This document shows positions 35,793 through 44,525 of a stretch of 64,000 bases of DNA, one piece after another. The position numbers and the translations under genes are program-made. The number at the start of each line of letters is the position of its first letter. The stretch's first letter is position 1. The DNA comes from Tenggerimyces flavus (GTDB taxonomy: Bacteria > Actinomycetota > Actinomycetes > Propionibacteriales > Actinopolymorphaceae). The stretch is taken from NCBI RefSeq assembly GCF_016907715.1, contig NZ_JAFBCM010000001.1, positions 1,612,001 through 1,676,000 of the forward strand, in the 5' to 3' direction. The notes below the pieces were generated by a model. The model was not told the origin of the DNA. It saw only the letters and a list, made by a program, of their open reading frames with translations, and made no database searches.

Positions 35793-36833
35793 CTATCGAG
35801 CCGACTCGTCGGCGCCAGGGAGCAGCAGGATCTTGCCGGTCACGCGGCCGGACTCGGCCAGCTTCAGCGCCTCGACGGCCTGGTCCAGCGGGTACGTCGC
35901 GGCGATCTCGCCGTGCAGCTCGCCGCTCTTGGCCAGCGCGAGAACCGCCTCGAAGTCCGCCTTCACCTGCGGCCGCCGCACCTCCGCCTTACCCGCCATC
36001 ACGTTGTACATCGCCCACTTGCCCCTGCCCGGCAGCAGGTTCGACAGCAAACCGCGGAGCATCATCTTCACCCACGGCAGATAGGCCGATCCCGAAGCGT
36101 TCAGTGTCTCGTGACTTCCGTACGACACGATCGTCCCACTGGGCTTGAGCAACGGCTGTAGCGCACGCATCGAGCTGGGCCCGACGTGGTCGAAGATCGC
36201 GTCGAAGCCGTCGGGCGCGACCTCACGCAGCTTGGCGGGCAGGTCGCCGCGGTAGTCGACCGGCGTGGCGCCGAGCTTCTCCACCAGGGCGTGCTTGGCC
36301 GGCGACGCCGTGCCGACGACGTGAGCACCGGCGAGGCGCGCGACCTGGACGAGGATCGTGCCGACGCCACCCGTGGCTCCTTGGACGAGAACGGTCTGGC
36401 CCGGCCGCACCTTCGTGACCCGGTGAACGAGCTGGTACGCGGTCACGCCGTTGAGCGCGAGCGCCTCGGCCTGCTCGGCGGTCACGCCGTCCGGAACGCG
36501 AGCCAGGTCGCCGACGTGCACGATCGCCCGGTCGGCCCAGCCGCCCACCTTCACGATCGCGCCGACCCGCTGGCCCACGCGCAGGTCGCCGTGCTGGTCG
36601 GAGCCGTTGCCGAACGACTCGATCACGCCGATCAGGTCGTACCCGAGCACGAACGGGAACGGCGGGACACCGGGGTACCGGCCGCGCCGCATCTGCTGCT
36701 CGGCGAACGACACCCCCGTCGCCTCGACCCGGACCAGGGCCTCGTCGGCACCCGGCTCCGGCAGGTCGCGCCGCCGAAACTCCAGCGACTCCGGCTCGCC
36801 CAGGCTGGTAAGGACTACTTCCGTTGCTTTCAT
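35793..36833 (-). CDS. Zinc-free medium-chain reductase (quinone oxidoreductase-like)
   Basis: 346 residues. MDR fold: GroES-like N-domain (EATGVSFAEQQMRRGRYPG, FVLGYDLIGVIE) and an NADPH-binding motif VLVQGATGGVGTILVQVARLAG. Structural-zinc cysteines are absent, as in QOR proteins. Typically reduces quinones or enals. It is divergent from a TetR gene, and a 15-bp palindrome lies just upstream of its start, so TetR control is likely. Confidence 0.92.
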   Translation of the reverse strand: MKATEVVLTSLGEPESLEFRRRDLPEPGADEALVRVEATGVSFAEQQMRRGRYPGVPPFPFVLGYDLIGVIESFGNGSDQHGDLRVGQRVGAIVKVGGWADRAIVHVGDLARVPDGVTAEQAEALALNGVTAYQLVHRVTKVRPGQTVLVQGATGGVGTILVQVARLAGAHVVGTASPAKHALVEKLGATPVDYRGDLPAKLREVAPDGFDAIFDHVGPSSMRALQPLLKPSGTIVSYGSHETLNASGSAYLPWVKMMLRGLLSNLLPGRGKWAMYNVMAGKAEVRRPQVKADFEAVLALAKSGELHGEIAATYPLDQAVEALKLAESGRVTGKILLLPGADESAR

Positions 36834-36864
36834 GGTCTCACCTTCGTGATAGAGTCTCGCTCAA

Positions 36865-36898
36865 GTTAGAGCCTCTAACAAGAGAATGACCCTCTAAC
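36865..36898. promoter_or_regulatory. TetR operator: GTTAGAG-C-CTCTAAC plus second half-site
   Basis: A perfect 15-bp palindrome at 36865-36879 and another CTCTAAC at 36892-36898, in the 100 bp between divergent quinone reductase and TetR genes. Position and form fit autorepression and control of the reductase. Confidence 0.75.
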
Positions 36899-36932
36899 GT
36901 CAGCAATGTCAAGTCACAGCGAGGAGGGCCCG

Positions 36933-37589
36933 GTGGCGGACACCAGGCGGGATCGCTATCGCGCCGAGACCCGGCGCGAGGTCAAGGAGCACGCACTGAG
37001 GCAGCTTTCGGACCACGGCATCGAAGGGTTGTCGATCAACGCGATCGCCCGCGCGATGGGAATGAGTGGGCCGGCGCTGTACCGCTACTTCGCGAGCCGG
37101 GAGGAGCTCCTCTCCGAGCTGATCGTCGACGCGTACAACGACCTCGCCGACACGATGGAAGGCGCTGCCGGCGACGGGCTGCGCGCCGTCGCCATGGCCC
37201 AGTGGCACTGGGCGCATGCCGAGCCGCATCGGTACCTGCTGCTGTTCGGCACGCCCGTTCCGGGCTACGAGGCGCCCGAGGAGGCGACCCAGGCCGCCCG
37301 GCGGTCGATGGCGGTTCTGCTCAGGCTCCTGCTTGACCTCCATGGCCCGGGCAACGTCGCCCGTCGCCGCAAGACGCAGCTGGAGAACGAGGTCGAGCAG
37401 GCGTACTGGGTGCCGGAGGAGTACCGGGGCAAGGTGGGCGGCGGACTCCTCATCCGGGCACTGTCGTGCTGGACGCGCCTGCACGGAGTGCTGAGCTTGG
37501 AGATGAACGGGCAGTTCGGCGCGATGGGGTTCCAGCCGGCCCACCTCTACGAGCTCGAGCTCGAGACGCTGCTGTCAACTGAGGCTTGA
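36933..37589 (+). CDS. TetR/AcrR-family regulator
   Basis: 218 residues from GTG 36933, chosen because GAGGAGG sits six bases upstream; ATG 36906 would add nine residues. The HTH is clear: GIEGLSINAIARAMGMSGPALYRYFASREELL. The C-terminal ligand domain resembles the TetR_C WHG group (AMAQWHWAHAEPHRYLLLFGTPVPGYEAP). It probably represses itself and the divergent reductase through the palindrome between them. The last 15 bp overlap the convergent kinase gene. Confidence 0.92.
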   Translation: MADTRRDRYRAETRREVKEHALRQLSDHGIEGLSINAIARAMGMSGPALYRYFASREELLSELIVDAYNDLADTMEGAAGDGLRAVAMAQWHWAHAEPHRYLLLFGTPVPGYEAPEEATQAARRSMAVLLRLLLDLHGPGNVARRRKTQLENEVEQAYWVPEEYRGKVGGGLLIRALSCWTRLHGVLSLEMNGQFGAMGFQPAHLYELELETLLSTEA

Positions 37590-38840
37590 CGTCGTGCGGA
37601 GGAACTGCTCGTACGCCTCGTCGTACGCGTCGGCCCGGTCCGGGTCCGGGAAGACCCGGCTCGCCTCGGTGACCACCGCGTCGGCGGCCGCGCCGACGGA
37701 GACGTACGCGCCCGCGCCGACCAGCGCGAGGATGCCCGCACCGATGAGGCGGCCCTCGGTCGCGCGCAGCGTCACCACCGGAAGCCCGTGTACCGCGGCG
37801 CGCAGCTGGTTCCAGGAAGGATCCGCCGCGTTCGCGCCGACCACGCGCAGGGTCCTGAGTCGCGTCGGCCCTAACTCGTCGAGCATCCGGCGGACCTCGA
37901 AGCACTCGCGTTCCTGCCCAGCCGGCGTCGGCACCCACCTCAGGTGGACCCAGCCGGAGCCGGCCGCCCGGTAGTTCAGGACCGTGGGGGACGGATGCGG
38001 GATGTCGGAGTACGTGCCGACCAGGGTCAGGTCGCGCTGGCCGATCTCGACTGCGCGCTCGGTGTGGTGGAGCCCGGCGGCGGCGAGCTGGCAGAGGATG
38101 TCGCCGGCGCCGCCGACGACGGGCAGGCCGACGGGGAGCCCGGTCGCGCCGGCCACCTCGGGCCGCAGCCGGCCGCAGATCTCCGTCGAGCCGATGATCG
38201 GCGGCACCTTGCTCCCGCTGATCCCGAGCGCGGCGAACAGTTCGTCGGACCACTTGCCGGACTCGGCGTCCATGCAGAACGAGCCGGACGCCTCGGTCGG
38301 GTCGGTCGCGGCGACGCCGGTCAGCCGGTAGTTGAGGAAGTCCTTGGTGGCGAGAAACTGCCAGGCGGCGTCGTAGACCGTCGGGCTCTCCGCGCGGTAC
38401 CACGCGAGCTTGATGCCGGAACGGATCGGATCCGGCCGGTTGCCGGCGAGCTGGCTCAGCCGCTCCGCGTCGGGCCCCGCCGCCAGCCCCGCGGCGAGGG
38501 GAGCGCTGCGTTCGTCGTTCCACAGTCCGACCCGGCGAACGAGGCAGCGGCCGTCCTGGTCGATGGGGACGATCGCGTGCAGCTGCGCGCCGACCGCGAG
38601 CGCGTCGACGCGGGTGGTGTGGTTGCGGGAGACGAGCTCCTGCAGGCATGCGATGGTGGCGGCCCACCAGCGTTCGGGGTCCTGTTCGACCCGGCCGGGA
38701 CTCGGCGAGTGCGACTCCAGCGGAACTTCGGTGACGTCGAGCAGCTGTGCCGCCGGTCCGATGATGGCGGCGCGTGCGGCGTTGGTCCCCACCTCGACGG
38801 CGATAGCGATCGGGTCGACGGGGGCAGCGTCGAGGTCCAT
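37575..38840 (-). CDS. FGGY-family carbohydrate kinase (xylulokinase-like)
   Basis: 421 residues, somewhat short for FGGY kinases (480-520). N-terminal phosphate motif IAVEVGTNAARAAI (Glu replaces the usual Asp of DxGT). Sugar-contact region VGAQLHAIVPID, WNDERSAPL, and the catalytic-base segment VVGGAGDILCQLAAAG with Asp. It would phosphorylate a sugar or polyol with ATP. The Gfo/Idh oxidoreductase and the ABC importer nearby fit sugar use. The Asp-to-Glu change needs checking for activity. Confidence 0.87.
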   Translation of the reverse strand: MDLDAAPVDPIAIAVEVGTNAARAAIIGPAAQLLDVTEVPLESHSPSPGRVEQDPERWWAATIACLQELVSRNHTTRVDALAVGAQLHAIVPIDQDGRCLVRRVGLWNDERSAPLAAGLAAGPDAERLSQLAGNRPDPIRSGIKLAWYRAESPTVYDAAWQFLATKDFLNYRLTGVAATDPTEASGSFCMDAESGKWSDELFAALGISGSKVPPIIGSTEICGRLRPEVAGATGLPVGLPVVGGAGDILCQLAAAGLHHTERAVEIGQRDLTLVGTYSDIPHPSPTVLNYRAAGSGWVHLRWVPTPAGQERECFEVRRMLDELGPTRLRTLRVVGANAADPSWNQLRAAVHGLPVVTLRATEGRLIGAGILALVGAGAYVSVGAAADAVVTEASRVFPDPDRADAYDEAYEQFLRTTSSLS

Positions 38841-38906
38841 TCGCCCACCTCCCCGTGCACGATTCTCGACCCGGGAGTCCCGCTGCGGATACTAGCCGGA
38901 TCGGGG

Positions 38907-39266
38907 CTATTCCACCGGAGTGAACAGCCAGCGGAAGAACAGGAAGATAACTCCGCAAACGATGGCGACCGCGGGCAGAGCTTGGACGATTCCGGGAAGG
39001 GCGCGGGCGCCGAGCTTGCGGAAGATCGCGACGACGCCGGAACTGAGCAGGGCGAGCACGATTCCGGCCGGGGTGATGCCGAGCAGCCAGATCGCGAAGA
39101 ACCAGCCGCCTTGGCGTACCGGATCCCGGCCTGGAACGGTGAAGAAACCGAAGCCGACCAGAACGGACGCCGCGGCCCAGACGAGCGCGCTCAGGCCGAC
39201 TGCCCAGGCGTAACCGCGACCTTCTTTGCGTCGACGCTGAGTGGCTGAAGCTTGTGACGCGGACAT
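38907..39266 (-). CDS. Small three-helix membrane protein, unknown
   Basis: 119 residues. A charged N-terminus (RRRKEGRGYAW) is followed by three hydrophobic segments: VGLSALVWAAASVLVGFGFF, WFFAIWLLGITPAGIVLALL and VQALPAVAIVCGVIFLFF. No family recognised. It lies 66 bp upstream of the kinase on the same strand. Confidence 0.7.
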   Translation of the reverse strand: MSASQASATQRRRKEGRGYAWAVGLSALVWAAASVLVGFGFFTVPGRDPVRQGGWFFAIWLLGITPAGIVLALLSSGVVAIFRKLGARALPGIVQALPAVAIVCGVIFLFFRWLFTPVE

Positions 39267-39410
39267 GGCGAGCGAGAGATCCCATCGCGAGCGAGCGGAC
39301 GGTGACGATGACAGTCCACCACAGTCCGCCGACGTGGTCCGGTCGTCAACTTGGTTTCTGGTCGTCGTTGGGTCTCTGACCGGTTGGTGCCAGCGGGCTG
39401 GCGGGATTTC

Positions 39411-39420
39411 TTTCCAACGT
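39411..39420. promoter_or_regulatory. Second TTTCCAACGT motif, upstream of the GH43 remnant
   Basis: Same ten bases as at 17316-17325, 15 bp before the remnant's ATG. Possibly a shared glycan-regulon operator; two instances only. Confidence 0.25.
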
Positions 39421-39434
39421 CAACCATTGTCGCC

Positions 39435-40703
39435 ATGATCGCTCAGCCGGTACGCCGCCTGCTCGTCGCCGTGCGCGGCGTCCTCACTCTGCTGCCGCTG
39501 CTCGGGGCCAGCCCAGCGCCTCGACCGCCGGATCGGAGCGTCGACGCGGGGGTGCGGAACCCGATCAAGGAGGACGGCGCGGACCCGTACCTGTTCTTCC
39601 ACGACGGGCTCCGGAGGTGCACTTCCTGAACGGGCGGTTCTACGTCTACTACACGGCGACGAACGCGGGTGACGGGCACGTGCCGAACCACCGGATGTAC
39701 GTGTTGGAGAGCGCCGGCGCCGACCCGCTCGGTCCGTACACGTACAAGGGACCGCTGGCGGCGGCCGCGGACCACTACTCGATCGACGGCACGGTGATGC
39801 GGATGCCGGACGGGTCGCTGTACGCGATCTGGTCGGGGTGGGATCCGGGCACGACCGGGCCGCAGAACATGTACATCGCGCCGATGAGCAACCCGTGGAC
39901 GACGAGCGGGCCGCGGGTGCTGCTGTCGACGCCGACGTACGACTGGGAGAAGGACCACGCACCGGTGAACGAGGGCGCGGTGGCCGCTGTTCCGCGACGG
40001 GCGGCTGTTCCTGATCTACTCGGCGAGCGGGTGCTCGAGCCCGAACTACGCGCTTGGGGTTGCTGGTGTCTACACGACGGGGCACAACAGCGTCTTCACC
40101 TCGCCGGACGGCACGGAGACGTGGATGGCGTACCACGGGGTCGCGAACCCGGGTGGGAGCTGTGGCGGTGACCGGGCGACGCGGATCGGGCGGATCACGT
40201 GGCGTGCGGACGGCACGCCTTCGTTCGGTACGCCGGCTTCGACGGGGACGACGTTGGCATTGCCGTCGGGGGATCCGGGCTCGGTGTCGGTGCCGTTGGG
40301 CGACTACGAGCTGATGGCGCAGCACTCGGGGAAGGCGCTGTCGGTGCGTGGGTCTTCGGTGGTGACCGAGACGTCGACGGGGGCGCGGTCGCAGCGGTGG
40401 CGGGTGCGGCGTCTTGCTGACGGGTCGTACTCGGTGCAGTCCGTGGCGTCGGGTCGAGTGCTCGCGGTGGCGGGATGCGCTTCGGCCGACGGTGCTGCTG
40501 TGGTGGTCGCGGCTTCGTCGGGGACTTCGTGCCAGCGGTGGTACGTGGACGGTGCGTACGGCGCGTACTCGCGTGTCACGTCGGTGCTCGCTGGGCGCGG
40601 GCTGGACGTGGCGTGGGCGTCGCCGGAGGACGGGGCAGCCGTGGTGGTGTGGCCGTACGCGTACACGACGAACTCGCGCTGGATACTGCGCCGGGTCCGC
40701 TAG
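39435..40703 (+). pseudogene. Frameshifted GH43 glycosidase with ricin-type lectin domain
   Basis: The first frame (ATG 39435) gives a weak signal peptide and NPIKEDGADPYLFFHDG, the GH43 N-terminal motif with catalytic Asp. It then stops after about 65 codons. The next frame starts at PEVHFLNGRFYVYYTATNAG, skipping roughly 60-80 residues of the usual blade. Near 39985 a second shift returns to the first frame (LFRDGRLFLIYSASGCSSPNYALG), again with a deletion before VYTTGHNSVFTSPDGTE. The rest is intact: MAYHGVANPGGSCGGDRATR and a C-terminal beta-trefoil (SVQSVASGRVLAVAGC). Two frameshifts with in-fold deletions make function unlikely. Confidence 0.82.
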
Positions 40704-40867
40704 CCTCGATCTTTCGTCCGGAGGTGAGTTCGACCGGTCCCGCCCCGCCTTGGGGCCAATGATCATGTTTACATGGTCATTTGCCGCTTTACGTGGGGTG
40801 GACGCCAGGTAGAGGGGCCACTGGCCGGGTAAGGCGACCGATGGCGCTATATGCCAGACACGACCTA
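40701..40867. repeat. Dispersed double-hairpin element, copy C
   Basis: Reverse orientation relative to copies A, B and E. The long palindrome is at 40754-40785 with mismatches; the smaller CTTTACGTGGGG/CCAGGTAGAG-type hairpin lies to its right. It spans exactly from the TAG of the GH43 remnant to the TAG of the convergent membrane gene. Its reverse complement matches copy E from TAGGTCGTGTCTGGCA to GATCGAGSCTAG, except for an extra block in E. Confidence 0.85.
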
Positions 40868-41254
40868 CAGGAGCAGCTGGATGCCGGCGAGGACGAGGCC
40901 GGTGGCGACGACCAGTGCTGCCGCGACGCCGCCGAGCACGATGCCCCGCCATTGGCGGATCTGTTCGACGAGCTGGCCGAGGAGGACGAACACCCACGCG
41001 ATGCCCGCGCCGGCGGCAATGAACGGGACGCCGATCAAGCCGAAGAAGATGACGCCGTCGCGTGGCGGCAGCGCGCAGCCCCAGCCGATGCCCTCGCACC
41101 CCCCGTTCGGGTTGGTGTCGTGGGGCCACGCGATCGCGAGCGCGATGAGGAACACGACGGCGTAGAGGCCGAGCGTGAAGACGGCGGCCCAGAGCAGGGC
41201 CCGGCCGACATTCGACCGCTTGGGTGTTTGGGTCGTCCCCGTGGCTTCCGTCAC
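40865..41254 (-). CDS. Small three-helix membrane protein, unknown
   Basis: 129 residues from GTG 41254. Helices at ALLWAAVFTLGLYAVVFLIAL, GVIFFGLIGVPFIAAGAGIAW and GIVLGGVAAALVVATGLVLAG. A Cys pair (GGCEGIGWGC) sits in the first extracytoplasmic loop. No known family. Its TAG abuts repeat copy C. It starts 34 bp from the end of the next same-strand gene. Confidence 0.75.
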   Translation of the reverse strand: MTEATGTTQTPKRSNVGRALLWAAVFTLGLYAVVFLIALAIAWPHDTNPNGGCEGIGWGCALPPRDGVIFFGLIGVPFIAAGAGIAWVFVLLGQLVEQIRQWRGIVLGGVAAALVVATGLVLAGIQLLL

Positions 41255-41288
41255 GTTCTAAGCGTGACAGGTTCGGGGCCTCGTGCGC

Positions 41289-41849
41289 TCAACTGCCTGT
41301 GGACGGTCCGATGTGGAGACCGTTCTCGTCGAGGGCGTTGTAGATCGTGACCTCGCCCGTGGTGAGGCCGACGTGGACCATGACCGTCCCGTTGGCCATG
41401 TCGTCCGCCGCGCCGTGCCACACGGTGAAGCCGGCCGAGGTGACGGTCTGCCCGACCAACGCCACGTAGTTGGGTGGCACATCGTCGCGGAAGGCGTGGC
41501 GGAACCCGCCGGGCCATCGCGGTGGTTCGGTGGGGGCGATCGTGCTCCAGGTGATCGACAGCTCGTCGAACTTCTGGTGATTGACCTCGAGCAGCTCGCC
41601 CTCGAAGTCGAGCAGCACCGGCCAGTCAGAGAGCCACTCGTCGTCGTCCAGATTCCACATCACCCAGGTGCGGGTCAGCCGGCGCCCGGCGAGCGCCCTC
41701 AACCGCTCGCCGTGTGCGTCATCGAGAGCGTCATAGCCGGTGAGCCAGTTCGGCCGGTAGCCGTCGATGCCGAAGTCGAACACGTCGTCCACGCCGGCCA
41801 GTCTGAACGAGGCCGCCCACCCCGGCGAACGGTTATCCGCGCTGGTCAC
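41289..41849 (-). CDS. Uncharacterised cytosolic protein
   Basis: 186 residues from GTG 41849. No signal peptide or membrane helix. Many aromatic and acidic residues (TWVMWNLDDDEWLSDWPVLLDFEGELLEVNHQKFDEL) and a C-terminal strand-rich part (TVMVHVGLTTGEVTIYNALDENGLHI). I do not recognise the family. Third-position GC supports coding. A 12-bp stem-loop lies just upstream. Confidence 0.7.
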   Translation of the reverse strand: MTSADNRSPGWAASFRLAGVDDVFDFGIDGYRPNWLTGYDALDDAHGERLRALAGRRLTRTWVMWNLDDDEWLSDWPVLLDFEGELLEVNHQKFDELSITWSTIAPTEPPRWPGGFRHAFRDDVPPNYVALVGQTVTSAGFTVWHGAADDMANGTVMVHVGLTTGEVTIYNALDENGLHIGPSTGS

Positions 41850-41879
41850 GGAGGTCTGCGAGCGGCGAGCACCGCGCTG

Positions 41880-41910
41880 GCGGGAGGGACCGGGGCGCGG
41901 TCCCTCCCGC
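41880..41910. other. Stem-loop GCGGGAGGGACC/GGTCCCTCCCGC
   Basis: Perfect 12-bp arms, 7-nt loop, about 30 bp upstream of the uncharacterised gene and in the roughly 300-bp gap before lon. No gene is seen in the gap. Could be a leader structure or terminator. Confidence 0.5.
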
Positions 41911-42124
41911 GGCGGGTTGCAGCAACAGCACGGACCAGGGGGGTGCCCGAGCCTGCTGCGGCGGGGACAGACGAGACCGCGATGGGTGCGACCCGGCGGC
42001 TCGTCCGGACGGGCTCGGAGTGCGGATCCGAGGCCGTCACGGAAACGCTAGTGCCGCGAACACCGTTGCGTGGGCGTTCCGGGCGAGTCTGTGGACAACT
42101 TTCCCGCAGCACCGGGAATGAAGT

Positions 42125-42144
42125 GTAAGCCTGTAATCGCTTAC
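42125..42144. promoter_or_regulatory. Inverted repeat GTAAGC-N8-GCTTAC at the lon start
   Basis: Ends seven bases before the lon ATG and contains TGTAAT, which could be a -10 box. No HAIR or CIRCE heat-shock operator is visible. Possible operator; no ribosome site is seen, so lon may have a very short leader. Confidence 0.35.
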
Positions 42145-42150
42145 CACTGC

Positions 42151-44499
42151 ATGACTACGTTGACGCTTCCGCTGCTCTTCCTGGCGGACACGGTCGTGCT
42201 CCCGGGCATGGTCGTTCCCGTGCAGCTCGACGGTGAGCGTCAGGCGGCTGTCGACGCCGCCAGACTCGCCGCGAAGAACACTGACGACAATCCGCAAGTA
42301 CTGGTTGTTCCCCGCATCGACGGCCACTACGGAGCCGTCGGCGCCATAGCCGAAATCACCCAAATCGGGCGCCTGCCCAGCGGTGAACCCGCCGCTGTCA
42401 TCCGCGCCACCGGTCGCGCCAAGGTCGGGATCGGGGTCAACGGACCCGGTGCCGCACTCTGGGTCGAGACCACCACGCTCGACGAGCCGTCGGTCGACGA
42501 CGAGACCCGCGAGCTCGCCCGTGAGTACAAGGCCGTCCTCGTCTCGATCCTGCAGGAACGAGCCGCCTGGCAGGTCATCGACACCGTCCAGCGCATCACC
42601 GACCCGAGCGAGCTCGCCGACACCGCTGGCTACGCGAGCTGGCTGGAGGACGAGCGCAAGGTCGAGCTGCTCGAGGCGGCCGATCCCAAGGAACGGCTGA
42701 CCAAGCTGCTCGAGTGGGCCCGCGCCCACCTGGCCGAGCTCGAGGTCACCGAGAAGATCCGAGACGACGTTCGCGAGACCATGGACAAGACGCAGCGCGA
42801 GTACGTGCTGCGCCAGCAGCTCGCCGCGATCCGCAAGGAGCTCGGCGAGGACGGTCCGGACGGTCCCGAGGACTACCGCACCCGCGTCGAGCAGGCCGAC
42901 CTGCCCGAGAACGTGCGGGAGGCCGCGCTCAAAGAGGTGAGCAAGCTCGAGCGGTCGTCTGACCAGGCCCCCGAGGCTGGCTGGATCCGTACCTGGCTCG
43001 ACACCGTGCTCGAGATGCCGTGGAACGTCCGTACCGACGACACCACGGACGTCAACGCCGCCCGGGACGTGCTCGACGCCGATCACGCTGGCCTGGACGA
43101 CGTGAAGGACCGGATCGTCGAGTACCTCGCCGTCCGTACCCGGCGCGCCACCCGCGGCCTGCAGGCCGTCGGCGGTCGCGGCAGCGGCGCCGTGCTCGCG
43201 CTCGTCGGCCCGCCCGGCGTCGGCAAGACGTCGCTCGGCGAGTCCGTGGCGCACGCGCTCGGCCGCAAGTTCGTCCGCGTCGCGCTCGGCGGCGTGCGGG
43301 ACGAGGCGGAGATCCGGGGCCACCGGCGTACGTACGTCGGCGCGCTCCCCGGCCGCATCGTCCGCGCGATCACCGAGGCCGGCTCGATGAACCCGGTCGT
43401 GCTGCTCGACGAGATCGACAAGGTCGGCTCCGACTACCGCGGCGACCCCGCGGCGGCGCTGCTCGAGGTGCTGGACCCGGCGCAGAACCACACGTTCCGC
43501 GACCACTATCTCGAGGTCGATCTGGACCTGTCCGACGTGCTGTTCCTCGCGACCGCGAACGTCGCGGACACCATCCCGCCGGCGCTGCTGGACCGGATGG
43601 AGTTCGTCTCGCTCGACGGCTACACCGAGGACGAGAAGGTCGCGATCGCGCGCGATCACCTGCTGCCGCGTCAACTCGAGCGGGCCGCGCTGTCCTCCGA
43701 TGACGTGGTCATCGAGGAGGAGGCGCTGCGTACGGTCGCGGGCGACTACACCCGCGAGGCCGGCGTCCGTTCGCTCGAACGGCTGCTCGCGAAGGTCCTC
43801 CGCAAGGTCACGACGAAGCTCGCGAAGGACCCGTCGATCGCGCCGGTGCAGGTCGGCGTGCTCGACCTGAACGAGTACCTCGGACGGCCGCGGTTCCTGC
43901 CGGAGTCGCAACGGGACGGTTCGATGCCTGGCGTCGCGACCGGGCTCGCGGTGACGGGTGCGGGCGGCGACGTCCTGTACGTCGAGGCGGCCACGATGGA
44001 AGGCGAAGCCGGCCTCTCGTTGACCGGCCAGCTCGGCGATGTGATGAAGGAGTCCGCGCAGATCGCGCTGTCGTACCTGCGGGCGAACGGTGCCCGCCTC
44101 GGCATCCCGGTCGAGGCACTGTCCGGGCGGCGCGTGCACGTGCACGTTCCGGCGGGTGCGGTGCCGAAGGACGGTCCGTCGGCCGGTGTCACGATGACGA
44201 CCGCGCTCGCGTCGCTGCTGTCCGGGCGACCAGTGCGGCCGGAGGTCGCGATGACCGGTGAGGTGTCGCTGACCGGCCGCGTTCTGCCGATCGGTGGCGT
44301 CAAGCAGAAGTTGCTCGCCGCGCACCGGCACGGCATCACCGAGGTGGTGCTGCCGAAGCGCAACGAGGCGGACCTGGACGACGTGCCGGCAGCAGTGCTG
44401 AAGGACCTGCGGGTGCACCTCGCCGAGGATGTTTCCGAGGTCGTCGCCATCGCGTTGGCCGCGGAGGACGCGACCGCGCGTACGGTGCAGGCAGCTTGA
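42151..44499 (+). CDS. lon: ATP-dependent protease La
   Basis: 782 residues, LonA type. N-terminal substrate domain (LPLLFLADTVVLPGMVVPVQL), a coiled helical part (KIRDDVRETMDKTQREYVLRQQL), then AAA+ with Walker A LVGPPGVGKT (from about 351) and Walker B VVLLDEIDK. The proteolytic Ser is in KDGPSAGVTM (S677) and its Lys partner in LPIGGVKQK (K718). It degrades misfolded and regulatory proteins in the cytosol as a hexamer. ATG 42151 fits the family start. Confidence 0.97.
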   Translation: MTTLTLPLLFLADTVVLPGMVVPVQLDGERQAAVDAARLAAKNTDDNPQVLVVPRIDGHYGAVGAIAEITQIGRLPSGEPAAVIRATGRAKVGIGVNGPGAALWVETTTLDEPSVDDETRELAREYKAVLVSILQERAAWQVIDTVQRITDPSELADTAGYASWLEDERKVELLEAADPKERLTKLLEWARAHLAELEVTEKIRDDVRETMDKTQREYVLRQQLAAIRKELGEDGPDGPEDYRTRVEQADLPENVREAALKEVSKLERSSDQAPEAGWIRTWLDTVLEMPWNVRTDDTTDVNAARDVLDADHAGLDDVKDRIVEYLAVRTRRATRGLQAVGGRGSGAVLALVGPPGVGKTSLGESVAHALGRKFVRVALGGVRDEAEIRGHRRTYVGALPGRIVRAITEAGSMNPVVLLDEIDKVGSDYRGDPAAALLEVLDPAQNHTFRDHYLEVDLDLSDVLFLATANVADTIPPALLDRMEFVSLDGYTEDEKVAIARDHLLPRQLERAALSSDDVVIEEEALRTVAGDYTREAGVRSLERLLAKVLRKVTTKLAKDPSIAPVQVGVLDLNEYLGRPRFLPESQRDGSMPGVATGLAVTGAGGDVLYVEAATMEGEAGLSLTGQLGDVMKESAQIALSYLRANGARLGIPVEALSGRRVHVHVPAGAVPKDGPSAGVTMTTALASLLSGRPVRPEVAMTGEVSLTGRVLPIGGVKQKLLAAHRHGITEVVLPKRNEADLDDVPAAVLKDLRVHLAEDVSEVVAIALAAEDATARTVQAA

Positions 44500-44525
44500 G
44501 CTCTTAGCTGGAGGGGATCGCTCGC

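Noticed and set aside
42100-42150. HAIR or CIRCE heat-shock operator before lon
   Set aside because: Neither CTTGAGT-N7-ACTCAAG nor the CIRCE inverted repeat is present.
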